A stretch of 15,353 nt of DNA from Baffinella frigidus (GCA_026770585.1 MU646656.1:46603-61955); one strand, 5' to 3'. Shown: positions 1 through 6,381, numbered from the stretch's first letter. The notes: generated by a model from the letters alone, not told the origin. A program made the numbers and translations.

Positions 1-53
<53 letters not shown>
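1..53. repeat. Poly-G run at window edge
   Basis: Fifty-three consecutive G residues open the window. Pure homopolymer at a contig edge is often a sequencing or assembly artefact. The sequence that follows reads as an exon-like unit that seems cut off by the run. A real G tract cannot be excluded. Confidence 0.9.
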
Positions 54-55
<2 letters not shown>

Positions 56-146
56 GGAGCGATTTGGGGAGGAGATAAGGGCGCGTGCGCGCATGCTCGC
101 GCACCGGATCTTGAGGAGAGTGAGACGCGAGTGTTTTGGCGCGTGG
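54..146 (+). pseudogene. 3'-half repeat unit, R-R-x-C-F-G-A-W end
   Basis: The frame beginning at the poly-G edge reads through a basic helix-like stretch (...H-R-I-L-R-R-V-R-R-E-C-F-G-A-W) and meets a possible donor TGG|GTGGGA. The end resembles the R-R-S-F-F-E ends of the units at 12445 and 12840. Its 5' part is missing or replaced by poly-G. It is the first of three copies spaced 106 and 120 bp apart. Confidence 0.35.
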
Positions 147-194
147 GTGGGACACCCGAACCCCGAACCCCCCCCCTTGACCCTTGACCCGAAA

Positions 195-252
195 CGCGAG
201 TGGCGTCATCGGATTTTTGAGGAGAGTGAGACGGGAGTGTTGTGGCGCATTG
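195..252 (+). pseudogene. 3'-half repeat unit, decayed copy
   Basis: This is the second copy of the preceding unit. GAGGAGAGTGAG at 219-230 aligns with 113-124. A one-base gain upstream shifts the frame; in the matching frame it reads F-L-R-R-V-R-R-E-C-C-G-A-L. The tryptophan codon is lost. It is embedded in CCCTTGACCC and CCCGAACC telomere-like DNA. Confidence 0.35.
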
Positions 253-310
253 GTGGGGAAACCCGAACCGAACCCTCCTTGACACGACACCCTAGACCCG
301 AAACGGGAGA

Positions 311-372
311 GGTCACGCGTACTCACGCATCTCACTCTGAGGAGAGTGAGAAGACATTGTTTCAGCGTGTGG
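311..372 (+). pseudogene. 3'-half repeat unit ending TGG|GTCAGG
   Basis: This is the third copy, with GAGGAGAGTGAG at 339-350. In the matching frame it reads L-R-R-V-R-R-H-C-F-S-V-W and ends at TGG|GTCAGG, the donor hexamer also used by several full units (e.g. 4007). There is no acceptor or 5' half. Confidence 0.35.
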
Positions 373-467
373 GTCAGGATCCCGAACCCCGCACCCCCCC
401 GAAGCAAACCCAACCCCCAACCCCTAAACCCTAACCCCGAAATCCTAAGCTCTAAACCCTAAACCAG
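373..467 (+). repeat. Degenerate telomere-like repeats
   Basis: CCCGAACC, CCCAACC and CCCTAAACC variants run from the donor-like site to a possible CAG acceptor at 465-467. The orientation is C-rich on +, as everywhere in the window. Confidence 0.7.
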
Positions 468-547
468 GTCGGGGGGTTCTGCAACACGCGGGTGCTGCTC
501 GTTGCGGGCCACAACCTCCACACTCGCATCTTCCTCCGAATTGGAGG
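468..547 (+). pseudogene. 3'-half repeat unit ending F-L-R-I-G-G, copy 1
   Basis: It reads F-C-N-T-R-V-L-L-V-A-G-H-N-L-H-T-R-I-F-L-R-I-G and ends GG|GTACGAG in phase 2. The T-R-I-F-L-R-I end matches the complete units at 6441, 8091 and 10480. The F-x-x-W core is missing. A CAG precedes it, but the resulting start would be phase 0. Copies follow at about 684 and 885. Confidence 0.45.
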
Positions 548-683
548 GTACGAGAAACCCTAGACCCAACCCTTTAACCCTACACCCTCAACCCTCAACC
601 CTGGACCCTAGACCACCCCCTTGTAAGGGAGTCACGACCCTTGATATGGGGGTCGCGACCCGTTTATAAGGGGGTCGCGACCC
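548..683. repeat. Telomere-like DNA with GGGTCGCGACCC motifs
   Basis: CCCTAGACC/CCCTCAACC repeats are followed by a cluster of about 20-bp units built on GGGTCGCGACCC and GGAGTCACGACCC (roughly 620-683). The motif is a near-perfect palindrome made of two opposed telomere half-motifs. It recurs at 825-885 and, as GGGTTACGACCC, after 6537, 8187 and 10576. Confidence 0.6.
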
Positions 684-760
684 GGGGGGTTCTGCAACAC
701 GCGGGTGCTGCTCGTCGCGGGGCACAACCTTCACACCCGAATCTTCCTCCGAATGGGAGG
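684..760 (+). pseudogene. 3'-half repeat unit ending F-L-R-M-G-G, copy 2
   Basis: This near-duplicate of 468-547 shares GGTTCTGCAACACGCGGGTG and ends GG|GTAAAAC. No acceptor lies directly upstream, because the GGGTCGCGACCC array abuts it. It is about 213 bp downstream of copy 1. Confidence 0.4.
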
Positions 761-884
761 GTAAAACCAACCCCTAAACCCTAAACCCTGAACCCTGGAC
801 CCTGCACCCTAAACCACCCCCTTGTAAGGGAGTCACGACCTCTGATATGGGAGTCGCGACCCCCTTATAAGGGGGTCGCGACGA

Positions 885-961
885 GGGGGTTTCTGCAACA
901 CGCGGGTGCTGCTCGTCACGGGGCATAACCTGTACGCCTGAATGTTCGTCTGAATTGGAGG
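885..961 (+). pseudogene. 3'-half repeat unit, copy 3
   Basis: This third copy ends C-L-N-W-R-like in the shifted frame, or F-V-x-I-G-G in the matching frame, with donor GG|GTACGAG. It is again preceded by GGGTCGCGACC repeats (825-885). It runs on into GCGACGAGCAGGAAAAGC, a string that also forms the middle of the unit at 1302, so a rearrangement boundary lies near 969. Confidence 0.4.
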
Positions 962-1044
962 GTACGAGAAGCGACGAGCAGGAAAAGCCTCGGGTGGGAC
1001 ACACATCACCCCCAAACCCTAAACCCTGAACTCCACCCCGCCAG

Positions 1045-1110
1045 GGCGTGCTTTCGAGCGTGGAAAAAACTCCGCGCGACTAGCAGGAAAACCTTCGGCC
1101 GGGACATACA
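1045..1110 (+). pseudogene. 5'-half repeat unit, A-C-F-R-A-W-K
   Basis: Following CCAG|G, this reads A-C-F-R-A-W-K-K-L-R-A-T-S-R-K and then runs into CCCCCAAACCC repeats without a donor. It is the first of three copies of the 5' half spaced 139 and 118 bp apart (1045, 1184, 1302). Each is preceded by CCCTGAACC-type repeats and CCGCCAG. Confidence 0.5.
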
Positions 1111-1183
1111 CCACCCCCAAACCCTAAACCCCAAACCCTACACCCTGTACCCAAACCCTGAACCCTGAACCCCACCCCGCCAG

Positions 1184-1250
1184 GGCGTGCTTTGGAGCGT
1201 GGAAGCAGGTGGGCGCGACGAGCATGAAAAGCATCGACTGGACACACATC
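1184..1250 (+). pseudogene. 5'-half repeat unit, A-C-F-G-A-W-K
   Basis: This is the second copy: G|GCG TGC TTT GGA GCG TGG AAG, then Q-V-G-A-T-S-M-K-S, then telomere-like DNA. It lacks the 3' half and a donor. Confidence 0.5.
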
Positions 1251-1301
1251 ACCCCCAAACCCTGAACCCCAAACCCCAAACCCTGAACCCCACGCCGCCA
1301 G

Positions 1302-1400
1302 GGCGTGCTTTGGAGCGTGGAAGCAGGTGGGCGCGACGAGCAGGAAAAGCATGGGGCGGGATAACAACGTGCATGCCCGCATCTGCCTGCGCATTGTCGG
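1302..1400 (+). CDS. Complete repeat exon (A-C-F-G-A-W-K ... C-L-R-I-V-G)
   Basis: This 99-nt unit starts after CCGCCAG and ends GTC GG|GTGCGT. It is phase 2 at both ends and open throughout. The core A-C-F-G-A-W-K-Q is followed by a T-S-R-K-S basic stretch and an A-R-I-C-L-R-I-V-G end resembling the F-L-R-I-A-G ends of later units. It is the leftmost complete unit. The 5' half also exists as truncated copies at 1045 and 1184. Confidence 0.6.
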
Positions 1401-1489
1401 GTGCGTTTCGCCTTTTCCTTACATACGGGTTTAGCCATGCGCCACTTTCTCAAGTCATGTCTGGTATACAGCCAAAATGAATGGGGGTC

Positions 1490-1535
1490 AGGGACAAAAG
1501 AACGTGCATGCCCGCATGTGGGTGCAGGTTGTCGG
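1490..1535 (+). pseudogene. 3'-half repeat unit ending GTC GG|GTGAGT
   Basis: AACGTGCATGCCCGCAT matches the 3' half of the unit at 1302. It continues W-V-Q-V-V-G with a consensus donor GTGAGT. The F-x-x-W core is absent. It is about 135 bp downstream of the parent segment. Confidence 0.45.
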
Positions 1536-1948
1536 GTGAGTTCCGGGTCTCGGGGTTCGGGTTTGAAAACCAACAAATTGAAGAAAGTGTGTTGGCCCGT
1601 ATTGTAGGATCTTGGGGTTTTGAAATTTGTACCAGGAATTGACTTGATGACGTGATGTGCGTCTAAACCCCACACCCTAACCACCTTTACCCCAGAACGC
1701 ACTTGGAAGCGTGACCCTGAACCCCAAACCATACAGCAGGGCCTCTCAACCCTAACCAACAACCCTTGAAACAGGACCCACAACCCTAACCCCCGGACCC
1801 CAGCCCAGTACGCACTTCTTCGGCACCCTGAACCAGAAACCTGAACCCACACCCCTGAACCCGAAACCTTACACCAAGAACTCTTCACCCGAACCCCTCA
1901 TCCGTAAACCAAGGACCCCTAACCCCTAACCCCAACCCCCAAACCCAG
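1536..1948. repeat. Non-genic stretch: degenerate telomere-like DNA
   Basis: After a short unique A/T-richer section (1560-1660) the sequence is a mix of CCCTGAACC, CCCTAACC, ACCCGAACC and CCCAAACCC. Two fragments, CCCAGAACGCACTTGGAAGCG (near 1693) and CCAGTACGCACTTCTTCGG (near 1803), look like eroded exon starts. No complete unit is visible. Confidence 0.55.
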
Positions 1949-1990
1949 AACACACTTCGAAGTGTGGCGCCGCGCGCAATCCTTGGAAAC
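1949..1990 (+). pseudogene. 5'-half repeat unit, T-H-F-E-V-W-R-R
   Basis: After CCCAG, the sequence A|ACA CAC TTC GAA GTG TGG CGC CGC reads T-H-F-E-V-W-R-R-A-Q-S and dissolves into telomere-like repeats. It is the first of three copies (1949, 2100, 2208), the last of which is complete. Confidence 0.5.
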
Positions 1991-2099
1991 CCTGAAACCG
2001 AAATCCTGCAGCCGAAACATACAATACAACCTCCAAAACCTAAACCCCAACTTCTAAAACAGAACCCCTAATTCCTAAACCCCCAAACCCCAAACACAG

Positions 2100-2142
2100 A
2101 ACACACTTCGAAGCGTGGCGCCGCGCGCAATCGAAATCAACA
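2100..2142 (+). pseudogene. 5'-half repeat unit, T-H-F-E-A-W-R-R
   Basis: This is the second copy: T-H-F-E-A-W-R-R-A-Q-S-K after ACACAG, followed by CCCTAAACC repeats with no donor. Confidence 0.5.
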
Positions 2143-2207
2143 AGACATCTGATCCCTAAACCCTAACCCCTAAACCAGGGCTCATAAACCATAAACCCTA
2201 AAACCAG

Positions 2208-2306
2208 GGCGCATTTCGAAGCGTGGCGGCGCGCGCAATCGAACCAGCCAATCCTTCTCGCGCGCGGATCAGCCTCTCTCGCCCGCTTCTTTCTCCGCAC
2301 CTCGAG
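2208..2306 (+). CDS. Complete repeat exon (A-H-F-E-A-W-R-R ... F-F-L-R-T-S-R)
   Basis: This 99-nt unit, phase 2 at both ends, starts after AAACCAG and ends TCG AG|GTACAC. It reads A-H-F-E-A-W-R-R-A-Q-S-N-Q at the front and S-L-A-R-F-F-L-R-T-S at the end. The acceptor has no pyrimidine tract because telomere-like DNA precedes it. Its 3' half is copied twice more downstream (2461, 2624). Confidence 0.6.
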
Positions 2307-2460
2307 GTACACACTTTTTTGCCCCCCTTCGCTGATTTGTACCAGATCTTGCCGGGATTCGTGCGGTCCTGGTACGAATCCGCGAGAGCCAATAGTCCGC
2401 GAGGCAGCGCCGGGAATCGTGCGATGCTAGTACGAATCCGCGAGAGCCAAAAGTCCCTGA

Positions 2461-2515
2461 GCTGCCTCGCGCGCGGACCCGCCTCTCTCGCCCGGTTCTT
2501 TCTTCATACCTCGCG
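2461..2515 (+). pseudogene. 3'-half repeat unit with GC donor
   Basis: This second copy of the 3' half of 2208-2306 reads S-L-A-R-F-F-L-H-T-S-R and ends CG|GCAAAC, so the donor GT is lost or is a GC donor. There is no acceptor or F-x-x-W core. Confidence 0.4.
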
Positions 2516-2623
2516 GCAAACGCCAGGGAAAACTCGGGGTGTCCCCTCGCTGATTTGTACCAGGGTTCGCCGGGATTCGTGCGATCCTGGTAGGAATCCG
2601 CGAGAGCGAAACGGGGGAGATAG

Positions 2624-2685
2624 TCCGCGAGCTGCATCTCGCAAGGACCAGCCTCTCTCGCCCGCTTCTTTCTCCGTAGCTCGAG
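2624..2685 (+). pseudogene. 3'-half repeat unit with intact donor
   Basis: This third copy is S-L-A-R-F-F-L-R followed by TAG (in-frame stop) and CTCGAG|GTACAC. The stop two codons before the donor makes this copy unusable in the array frame. Confidence 0.45.
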
Positions 2686-2820
2686 GTACACACTTAACTG
2701 TCCTCACTCGCTGATGTGTATCATGGTTCGCCAGGAAATGGGCGGTCTTGGTATGAATTTGTACCAGGGTGTGCCGAAAAATGGTTGGTTCTGGTACGAA
2801 TCTGCGAGACCGAAACAATC

Positions 2821-2920
2821 GATATACCCTAAACCCAAACCCCTAACCCCTAAAACCTAAACCCGAAACCCGAATCCCCGAACCCGAAACCCTGATCCCC
2901 AAATCCAAAACCCTGAACCT
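2821..2920. repeat. Degenerate telomere-like repeats
   Basis: CCCTAAACCC, CCCGAAACC and CCCTGATCC variants form a short block in the intron between the units at 2208 and 3014. Confidence 0.65.
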
Positions 2921-3013
2921 CGCAACGGGGCTCTTGGTCGCAGGACTCTCTCCTTGGAAATCCGCGTCCTTGGTTTTAAGATGTGTACCAATCGTGAAAT
3001 CGCCTATTCGCAG

Positions 3014-3112
3014 GACGCACTTCGACGCGTGGTGGCGGCTCACAACCTTACGGAAGTCGCAGCATCAGCGGGACCACGTCATCATCACCCTTGTCCTTCG
3101 CCGCTTCATCGG
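3014..3112 (+). CDS. Complete repeat exon (T-H-F-D-A-W-W-R ... R-R-F-I-G)
   Basis: This 99-nt unit starts after ATTCGCAG and ends ATC GG|GTCAGC, phase 2 at both ends, with no stop. The core T-H-F-D-A-W-W-R-L is followed by L-R-K-S-Q-H-Q-R and a hydrophobic I-I-T-L-V-L-R-R-F-I end. It is divergent from the other units yet keeps exact length and phase, which supports selection on the coding frame. Confidence 0.65.
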
Positions 3113-3120
3113 GTCAGCCT

Positions 3121-3341
3121 CCAAACCTCAACCCCAAACCCCGAACCCTAAACCGTAAATCGTAAACCCCACACCCTAAATCCTAAACCCTCAACCCTAA
3201 ACCCTAAACCCTAAACCCTAAACCCTAAACCCTAAGCCCTGAACCCTAAACCCTAAACCCTTAACCCTTAACCCTCAACCCTAAACCCTAAACCCTAAAC
3301 CCTAAACCCTAAACCCTAAACCCTAAACCCTAAACCCTGAA
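3121..3341 (+). repeat. Interstitial telomeric array, CCCTAAA
   Basis: This is the longest telomere-like tract in the window. Runs of perfect CCCTAAA occur at about 3196-3232 and 3283-3338, flanked by CCCTTAA, CCCTCAA and CCCTGAA variants. It begins about 10 bp after a donor and therefore lies inside a putative intron. Confidence 0.9.
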
Positions 3342-3608
3342 CGTCATTCAGACGCAGGGCGGGTGCCACGCCAGATTCTTGGGAGGAGTCGCCGAAAGTC
3401 AATTCTCCGGAAGGAATGAGTGGAAATGGTTTACTGTTGAGAATGTTCGGCGCTCAAAACCGCACTCGGGAAGAGCCGAACCCCCACGAGCAATCTGGCG
3501 TGGATCTCGATGGGCAGAGTACACCATAATCGTGTGCATGAAAACGTCCCAAGGGGAACGGGAAAGTTACCTCTATTTTTCAAACTCCATACGTCGAAAC
3601 AGTCTCCC

Positions 3609-3720
3609 GGCCACTCGGTAGGCTACGGGGCACGTCCCTCCCCGGAAATCCGGGGAGGGACGTGACAAATTGCTGACTTTTGGCATGTTTCTTGGGCAAG
3701 AATCCAATGATTAACTTAAC
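3609..3720. repeat. Dispersed element with 34-bp palindrome
   Basis: The reverse complement of this stretch aligns with about 7399-7508: shared AAAAGTCAGCAA, ATTGGATT and CGAGTGGC blocks in order. It contains a palindrome at 3631-3664 with 16-bp arms (CACGTCCCTCCCCGGA) around AA. There is no coding capacity. It is probably a non-autonomous mobile element fragment. Confidence 0.65.
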
Positions 3721-3759
3721 CACGGTACCTCGAAGTGCTGTGAGCGGGACTGTTGGCAG

Positions 3760-3817
3760 GGCGCATTTCGCGGCGTGGCGGCAGCACAGGGCGAGCAAGC
3801 TCGCGCTCCGACCATAG
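3760..3817 (+). pseudogene. Truncated repeat unit with in-frame TAG
   Basis: After TTGGCAG it reads A-H-F-A-A-W-R-Q-H-R-A-S-K-L-A-L-R-P and then TAG. The first 14 residues match the units at 6441 and 8091. The 3' half is replaced by intron-like sequence (CATCATCTAGTAATAAAC) resembling that after the unit at 9860. It sits just upstream of the complete unit at 3908. Confidence 0.5.
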
Positions 3818-3888
3818 CATTCCATCATCTAGTAATAAACCACACAGCAATAGATGAACTGGTCAAACACTCAACCTGGTTGTTTTGA

Positions 3889-3907
3889 CGTCAAAACAAT
3901 CGTGCAG
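3889..3907 (+). promoter_or_regulatory. Conserved intron 3' end before acceptor
   Basis: GTCAAAACAATCGTGCAG|G directly precedes the exon. The same block, or its longer form with GGGACTCTCCGG inserted before CAG, precedes units at 4958, 5863, 6441, 7889, 9860, 9967, 10480, 11105 and 11481. It probably carries the acceptor and perhaps the branch site, and appears to have been duplicated with the exon. Confidence 0.6.
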
Positions 3908-4006
3908 GGCGCATTTCGACGCGTGGCGGAAACTGACTTCGAACAAGAAGAGGATGCTGAAGCGGAGCAAAGTCATTCTGGCGCTGCTCATGGGCCGGAA
4001 CGTCTG
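3908..4006 (+). CDS. Complete repeat exon (A-H-F-D-A-W-R-K ... M-G-R-N-V-W)
   Basis: This 99-nt unit is phase 2 at both ends, acceptor CGTGCAG|G and donor GTC TG|GTCAGG. It belongs to a subfamily with N-K-K-x-M-L-K-R-S-K in the middle and L-A-L-L-x-G-R-N-V-G at the end; here the split codon gives Trp instead of Gly. Six such units occur (3908, 4958, 5863, 6883, 8610, 11481). Confidence 0.68.
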
Positions 4007-4159
4007 GTCAGGCCCGAACTCCAGTTCGTGTTTTTTTTTACATTTTGTGGTTCTGTTTTACACCCCACGGTATGGCGAAAAACACATTTTTCACGCACAC
4101 TGGCTTCTCCCCTTTGTGGCTTTTTTTCTCATTTTTTTTTCGTAGGTTTCACGGAGACG

Positions 4160-4349
4160 GCGTACCACACGAGGCTACCTATGCGAACAGAATAAATGTC
4201 GATTGTAAACGTGTGTAGTAATTTTCAGATGAAAAGCAGCGACTTTACACAGGTCCGACCGCTCAGCGGGCGGAAACGTGATCATTTGCCCACAAAACTT
4301 TAGAAGTCCGTTTTATTCTGTTCGCCTGGGTAGCCTCGTGTGGTACACC
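4160..4349. repeat. TIR element, 38-bp arms
   Basis: The left arm 4160-4197 (GGCGTACCACACGAGGCTAC...) and right arm 4312-4349 are inverted copies differing at about three positions. The interior of about 115 bp has no ORF and includes TGTGTAGTAATTTTC at 4212-4226, found again at 11206 and 14186. It is consistent with a small non-autonomous DNA transposon in the intron after 4006. Confidence 0.7.
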
Positions 4350-4433
4350 ATCGCCCTCGTGGGGTCCCTGTTAGGAAACACGTGTCCTGTTAGGAAACAC
4401 AATAGTTCTGTCTGAGTTTGTATCGGCTCCTTT
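4348..4433. repeat. Fragment of dispersed family; 18-bp tandem pair
   Basis: ACCATCGCCCTCGT and CTGAGTTTGTATCGGCTCCT match 5678-5730 and 7647-7700 in order. Within it CTGTTAGGAAACAC is tandemly repeated (4364-4400, period about 20). Confidence 0.55.
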
Positions 4434-4530
4434 TTAAATATATTCGGATGATCTTTGTACTGGAGTGGTCCACCCGAGGCTGGAAGGGGGAGTATTTTAA
4501 AAGTGGGGTTCTTGAAACTTGTACCCGGCT

Positions 4531-4570
4531 TGGTCACGTAGCTAACATAATTCTGTTAGCTACGTGACCA
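4531..4570. repeat. Perfect 16-bp inverted repeat
   Basis: TGGTCACGTAGCTAAC, an 8-bp spacer ATAATTCT, then its exact reverse complement. Flanking sequence 4470-4530 aligns in reverse orientation with 11270-11347, so this hairpin marks the tip of a dispersed element. Confidence 0.75.
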
Positions 4571-4791
4571 AACGAGTTTATTTGTGTGAACATTGCTCCA
4601 CAATGTTGCACTTGTACATGAACCCGGGTTTTAAAAAACTCGAGGTTTGAAATACTAAGTAGCGATGGGGTCAACATTGACCCTACAGAGGTCCTAGGTT
4701 TGCCCTACGGTAGGGTGTATGAGCCCACTCGCCACTTGAGGGATAGAGTCGCAGTCCCGGGTCCGGACTGTGACCCCTGGGTCTCCGGCAG
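4571..4791. other. Intron-like stretch, little visible
   Basis: There is no gene here. The tract at 4689-4718 (GTCCTAGG...CCCTACGGTAGGG) resembles the reverse complement of about 9364-9395, suggesting one more dispersed repeat. Confidence 0.4.
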
Positions 4792-4932
4792 GGCGAATTT
4801 CGACGCGTGGCGGCAACTAAGGGCGAATAACTTACAGAGCGGAATCCAGCCGAGCGCGATCTCTTTGCAGGCTTACCACCACAACAACCACGAAACAGTC
4901 CCCAAACACCTAGTAAAAACATCAAACTCGTG
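4792..4932 (+). pseudogene. Hybrid or truncated repeat unit
   Basis: After TCTCCGGCAG it reads A-N-F-D-A-W-R-Q-L-R-A-N-N and then diverges. At 4866 it joins a TTTGCAGGCTTACCACC block like the 3' part of the unit at 9721. The frame stays open to TGA at 4931 but there is no phase-2 donor at the expected place. It lies directly upstream of the complete unit at 4958. Confidence 0.4.
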
Positions 4933-4957
4933 AGCACATCGTGGGACTCTTCGGCAG

Positions 4958-5056
4958 GGCGAACTTCGACGCGTGGCGGCAACTTAAGGCGAACAAGAAA
5001 ATCATGCTGAAGCGGGGCAAAATCATTATGGCGCTGATTATGGGCCGGAACGTGGG
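4958..5056 (+). CDS. Complete repeat exon (A-N-F-D-A-W-R-Q ... G-R-N-V-G)
   Basis: This 99-nt unit, phase 2 at both ends, has acceptor TTCGGCAG|G and donor GTG GG|GTGCGAG. The middle N-K-K-I-M-L-K-R-G-K is followed by I-I-M-A-L-I-M-G-R-N-V. Donor and early intron are shared with the unit at 5863, including the TIR end CACTTAGCAGCCACCGGGG about 20 nt inside the intron. Confidence 0.68.
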
Positions 5057-5242
5057 GTGCGAGCCCCTGATTCCCCACTTAGCAGCCACCGGGGTCTGAG
5101 ATTTGGGTTAGCATTGGAGCCATGTCGTACTTCTATGGCTTAACATGTTCCGTTTTGTACCGGAAATTGTTTAGACGCACGACTGCTGAGATAAGTGTTG
5201 TCAAAAAAAAAATGTTGTCGTAGATCAGAGCTAGTACACCTC

Positions 5243-5676
5243 CACTGAGCAGCCACCGGGGCCTTGGACGATGTGTCCATCTAAACGATTCTGGTACAAA
5301 GTGCGATTGACTTCCGTAACGTGGGGTACGTCACGGACTCGACGTGCACCCACTTCACTGCTACCCAGGGAATTTTACCTTAAGTCAACAAAGCTGATCT
5401 CCGGCAGTAAGTTGCCATTTCGTTTGGATGGACCTGCTCTGGGAGCAGGCATTTGATTTTAAGGCGCTGGCTTTCAGGGGGGGTTGACTTAGGTGAAATG
5501 TTCTGGCTCAGAGTGCACTTAGCAGGCGCCGAGTTCTTTTTCGCCCGGAAATCCGGGCGACTTTTCGCCCAGAAATCTGGGCGAAAGTCGGTTGGAATTC
5601 CACAGCAACGGATAAGATTCTAGCACAAATTGTTTAGATGGATTGTATCCGTGAAGCCCCCGGTGGCTGCTAAGTG
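5243..5676. mobile_element. 434-bp TIR element, non-autonomous
   Basis: The left end CACTGAGCAGCCACCGGGG continues with GTCCATCTAAACGATT. The right end is its inverted counterpart, ending GGTGGCTGCTAAGTG, with ATCCATCTAAACAATT on the opposite strand. Arms of about 60 bp can be followed. The interior has two adjacent hairpins (5541-5560, 5565-5584) and no transposase ORF. A solo left end sits at 5076-5095 and a sibling at 5981-6381. Confidence 0.65.
5541..5584. repeat. Twin hairpins with compensating base change
   Basis: TCGCCCGGAAATCCGGGCGA (5541-5560) and TCGCCCAGAAATCTGGGCGA (5565-5584) are each perfect palindromic stems around an AA centre. They differ by one base pair, changed on both arms together. 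Similar hairpins occur at 3631-3664, about 7112-7129 and 7595-7615; the one at 6280-6299 has one mismatch. Confidence 0.8.
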
Positions 5677-5744
5677 GACCATCGCTCTCGTGTATTTGCC
5701 AGCGCTGCCTAAGTTTATCTCGGCTGCTCATTCACTAATGTTCC

Positions 5745-5797
5745 AGAATCTGTGTGGGGATGAATACGTGTAAGAATCTGTGTGGGGATGAATACGT
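5745..5797. repeat. 28-bp tandem duplication
   Basis: AGAATCTGTGTGGGGATGAA, followed by TACGT, occurs twice with a period of 28 bp. It is intronic, between the TIR element and the exon at 5863. Confidence 0.85.
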
Positions 5798-5862
5798 CTT
5801 TGCAGACGTACCACCAGGGAGAATCACGAATTAGTCACAGCAGTTGTGGGACTCTCCGGCAG

Positions 5863-5961
5863 GGTGCACTTTGACGCGTGGCGGCAACTTAAGGCGAACA
5901 AGAAAATGATGCTGAAGAAGAGCAAAGGCATTATGGCGCTGCTCCTGGGCCGGAACGTGGG
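5863..5961 (+). CDS. Complete repeat exon (V-H-F-D-A-W-R-Q ... G-R-N-V-G)
   Basis: This 99-nt unit, phase 2 at both ends, has acceptor ACTCTCCGGCAG|G and donor GTG GG|GTGCGAG. The middle is N-K-K-M-M-L-K-K-S-K; the end I-M-A-L-L-L-G-R-N-V. It is very close to 4958, 6883 and 8610. Confidence 0.68.
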
Positions 5962-5980
5962 GTGCGAGCCCCTGACTCCC

Positions 5981-6381
5981 CACTTAGCAGCCACCGGGGC
6001 CTTCGATGATGTGTCCATCTAAACGATTCTGGTACAAATTGCAATTCATTTCCGTAACGTGGGGTACGCCACGGACTCAATCCCAGATCATGTATTTTAA
6101 AAAGGGGTTCTCCAAAGTCAACTTCCCCACACAACCGTCAACTTAATATTTTGATTAGTAATAGTAAACAATAAGTTGACAGTTGTGTGGGTGAGTTGAC
6201 TTTAGAGAAGCCCTTTTTGAAAAACACTGTCTGAGATGAGACTCGACGTGCACCCACTGAGCAGGCGCCGAGTTTCTTTTCGCCCGGAAATCCAGGCGAA
6301 AGTCGGTTGGGATTCCACAGCAACGGATAAGATTCTAGAACAAATAGTTTAGATGGACTGTATCCGTGAAGCGCCCGGTGG
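5981..6381. mobile_element. TIR element carrying a nested insertion
   Basis: The left end CACTTAGCAGCCACCGGGG matches the element at 5243. The right part (TTTAGATGGACTGTATCCGTG to CCCGGTGG) is the inverted counterpart; the last about 10 bp of the right end are missing, and it runs straight into TCAAAACAATCGTG. The 166 bp at 6079-6244 have no counterpart in the sibling copy and are a separate insertion. Confidence 0.65.
6079..6244. mobile_element. Palindromic TIR insertion with GACTC duplication
   Basis: Arms 6081-6145 and 6172-6236 are 65-bp imperfect inverted repeats (e.g. AAAGTCAAC, CACACAAC, GTCAACTTA). GACTC stands on both sides (6074-6078 and 6240-6244). The sibling element has an uninterrupted ACGGACTCGACGTGCACC at 5333-5350, i.e. 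an empty site. There is no ORF; it is a small non-autonomous element. Confidence 0.8.

Larger units (their letters stand above)
2259..2820. repeat. Three tandem copies of exon 3' half plus intron start
   Basis: Copies span about 2259-2470, 2471-2640 and 2641-2820. Each begins with the exon end (CCTCTCTCGCCCG...), passes the donor site, and then carries TTTGTACCAG ... CTGGTACGAATCCGCGAGAG, an inverted pair around a 20-25-bp spacer. The donor is intact in copies 1 and 3 (CTCGAG|GTACAC) but reads CTCGCG|GCAAAC in copy 2. The inverted pair itself is duplicated within copies 1 and 3. Confidence 0.75.

Noticed and set aside
1-53. Biological G-quadruplex tract
   Set aside because: Pure 53-G at the exact window edge is more simply an artefact; no evidence in the sequence can separate the two.
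54-434. 126-codon ORF at the left end
   Set aside because: Only the first part (to about 146) resembles a repeat unit; the rest translates CCCGAACC-type repeats. The start lies next to the poly-G run and is not a credible start.
1124-1888. Open frame of 254 codons on the minus strand
   Set aside because: It runs over telomere-like repeats, whose reverse strand (GGGTTTAGG variants) rarely gives stops. Composition is repetitive (G-S-G-F, V-W-G), with no motif and with + strand exon halves underneath.
2223-2714. Open frame of 163 codons on + from an ATG at 2223
   Set aside because: It is in a different frame from the A-H-F-E-A-W-R unit at 2208 and crosses three tandem copies of non-coding sequence. 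The phase-2 exon model explains the region better.
3631-3664. Rho-independent terminator
   Set aside because: It is a strong hairpin but has no following T run, and the window is eukaryotic; it fits a dispersed element with a palindromic core.
5243-6381. Autonomous transposon with transposase
   Set aside because: No ORF longer than about 70 codons and no transposase motif in any frame; only TIRs and hairpins are visible.
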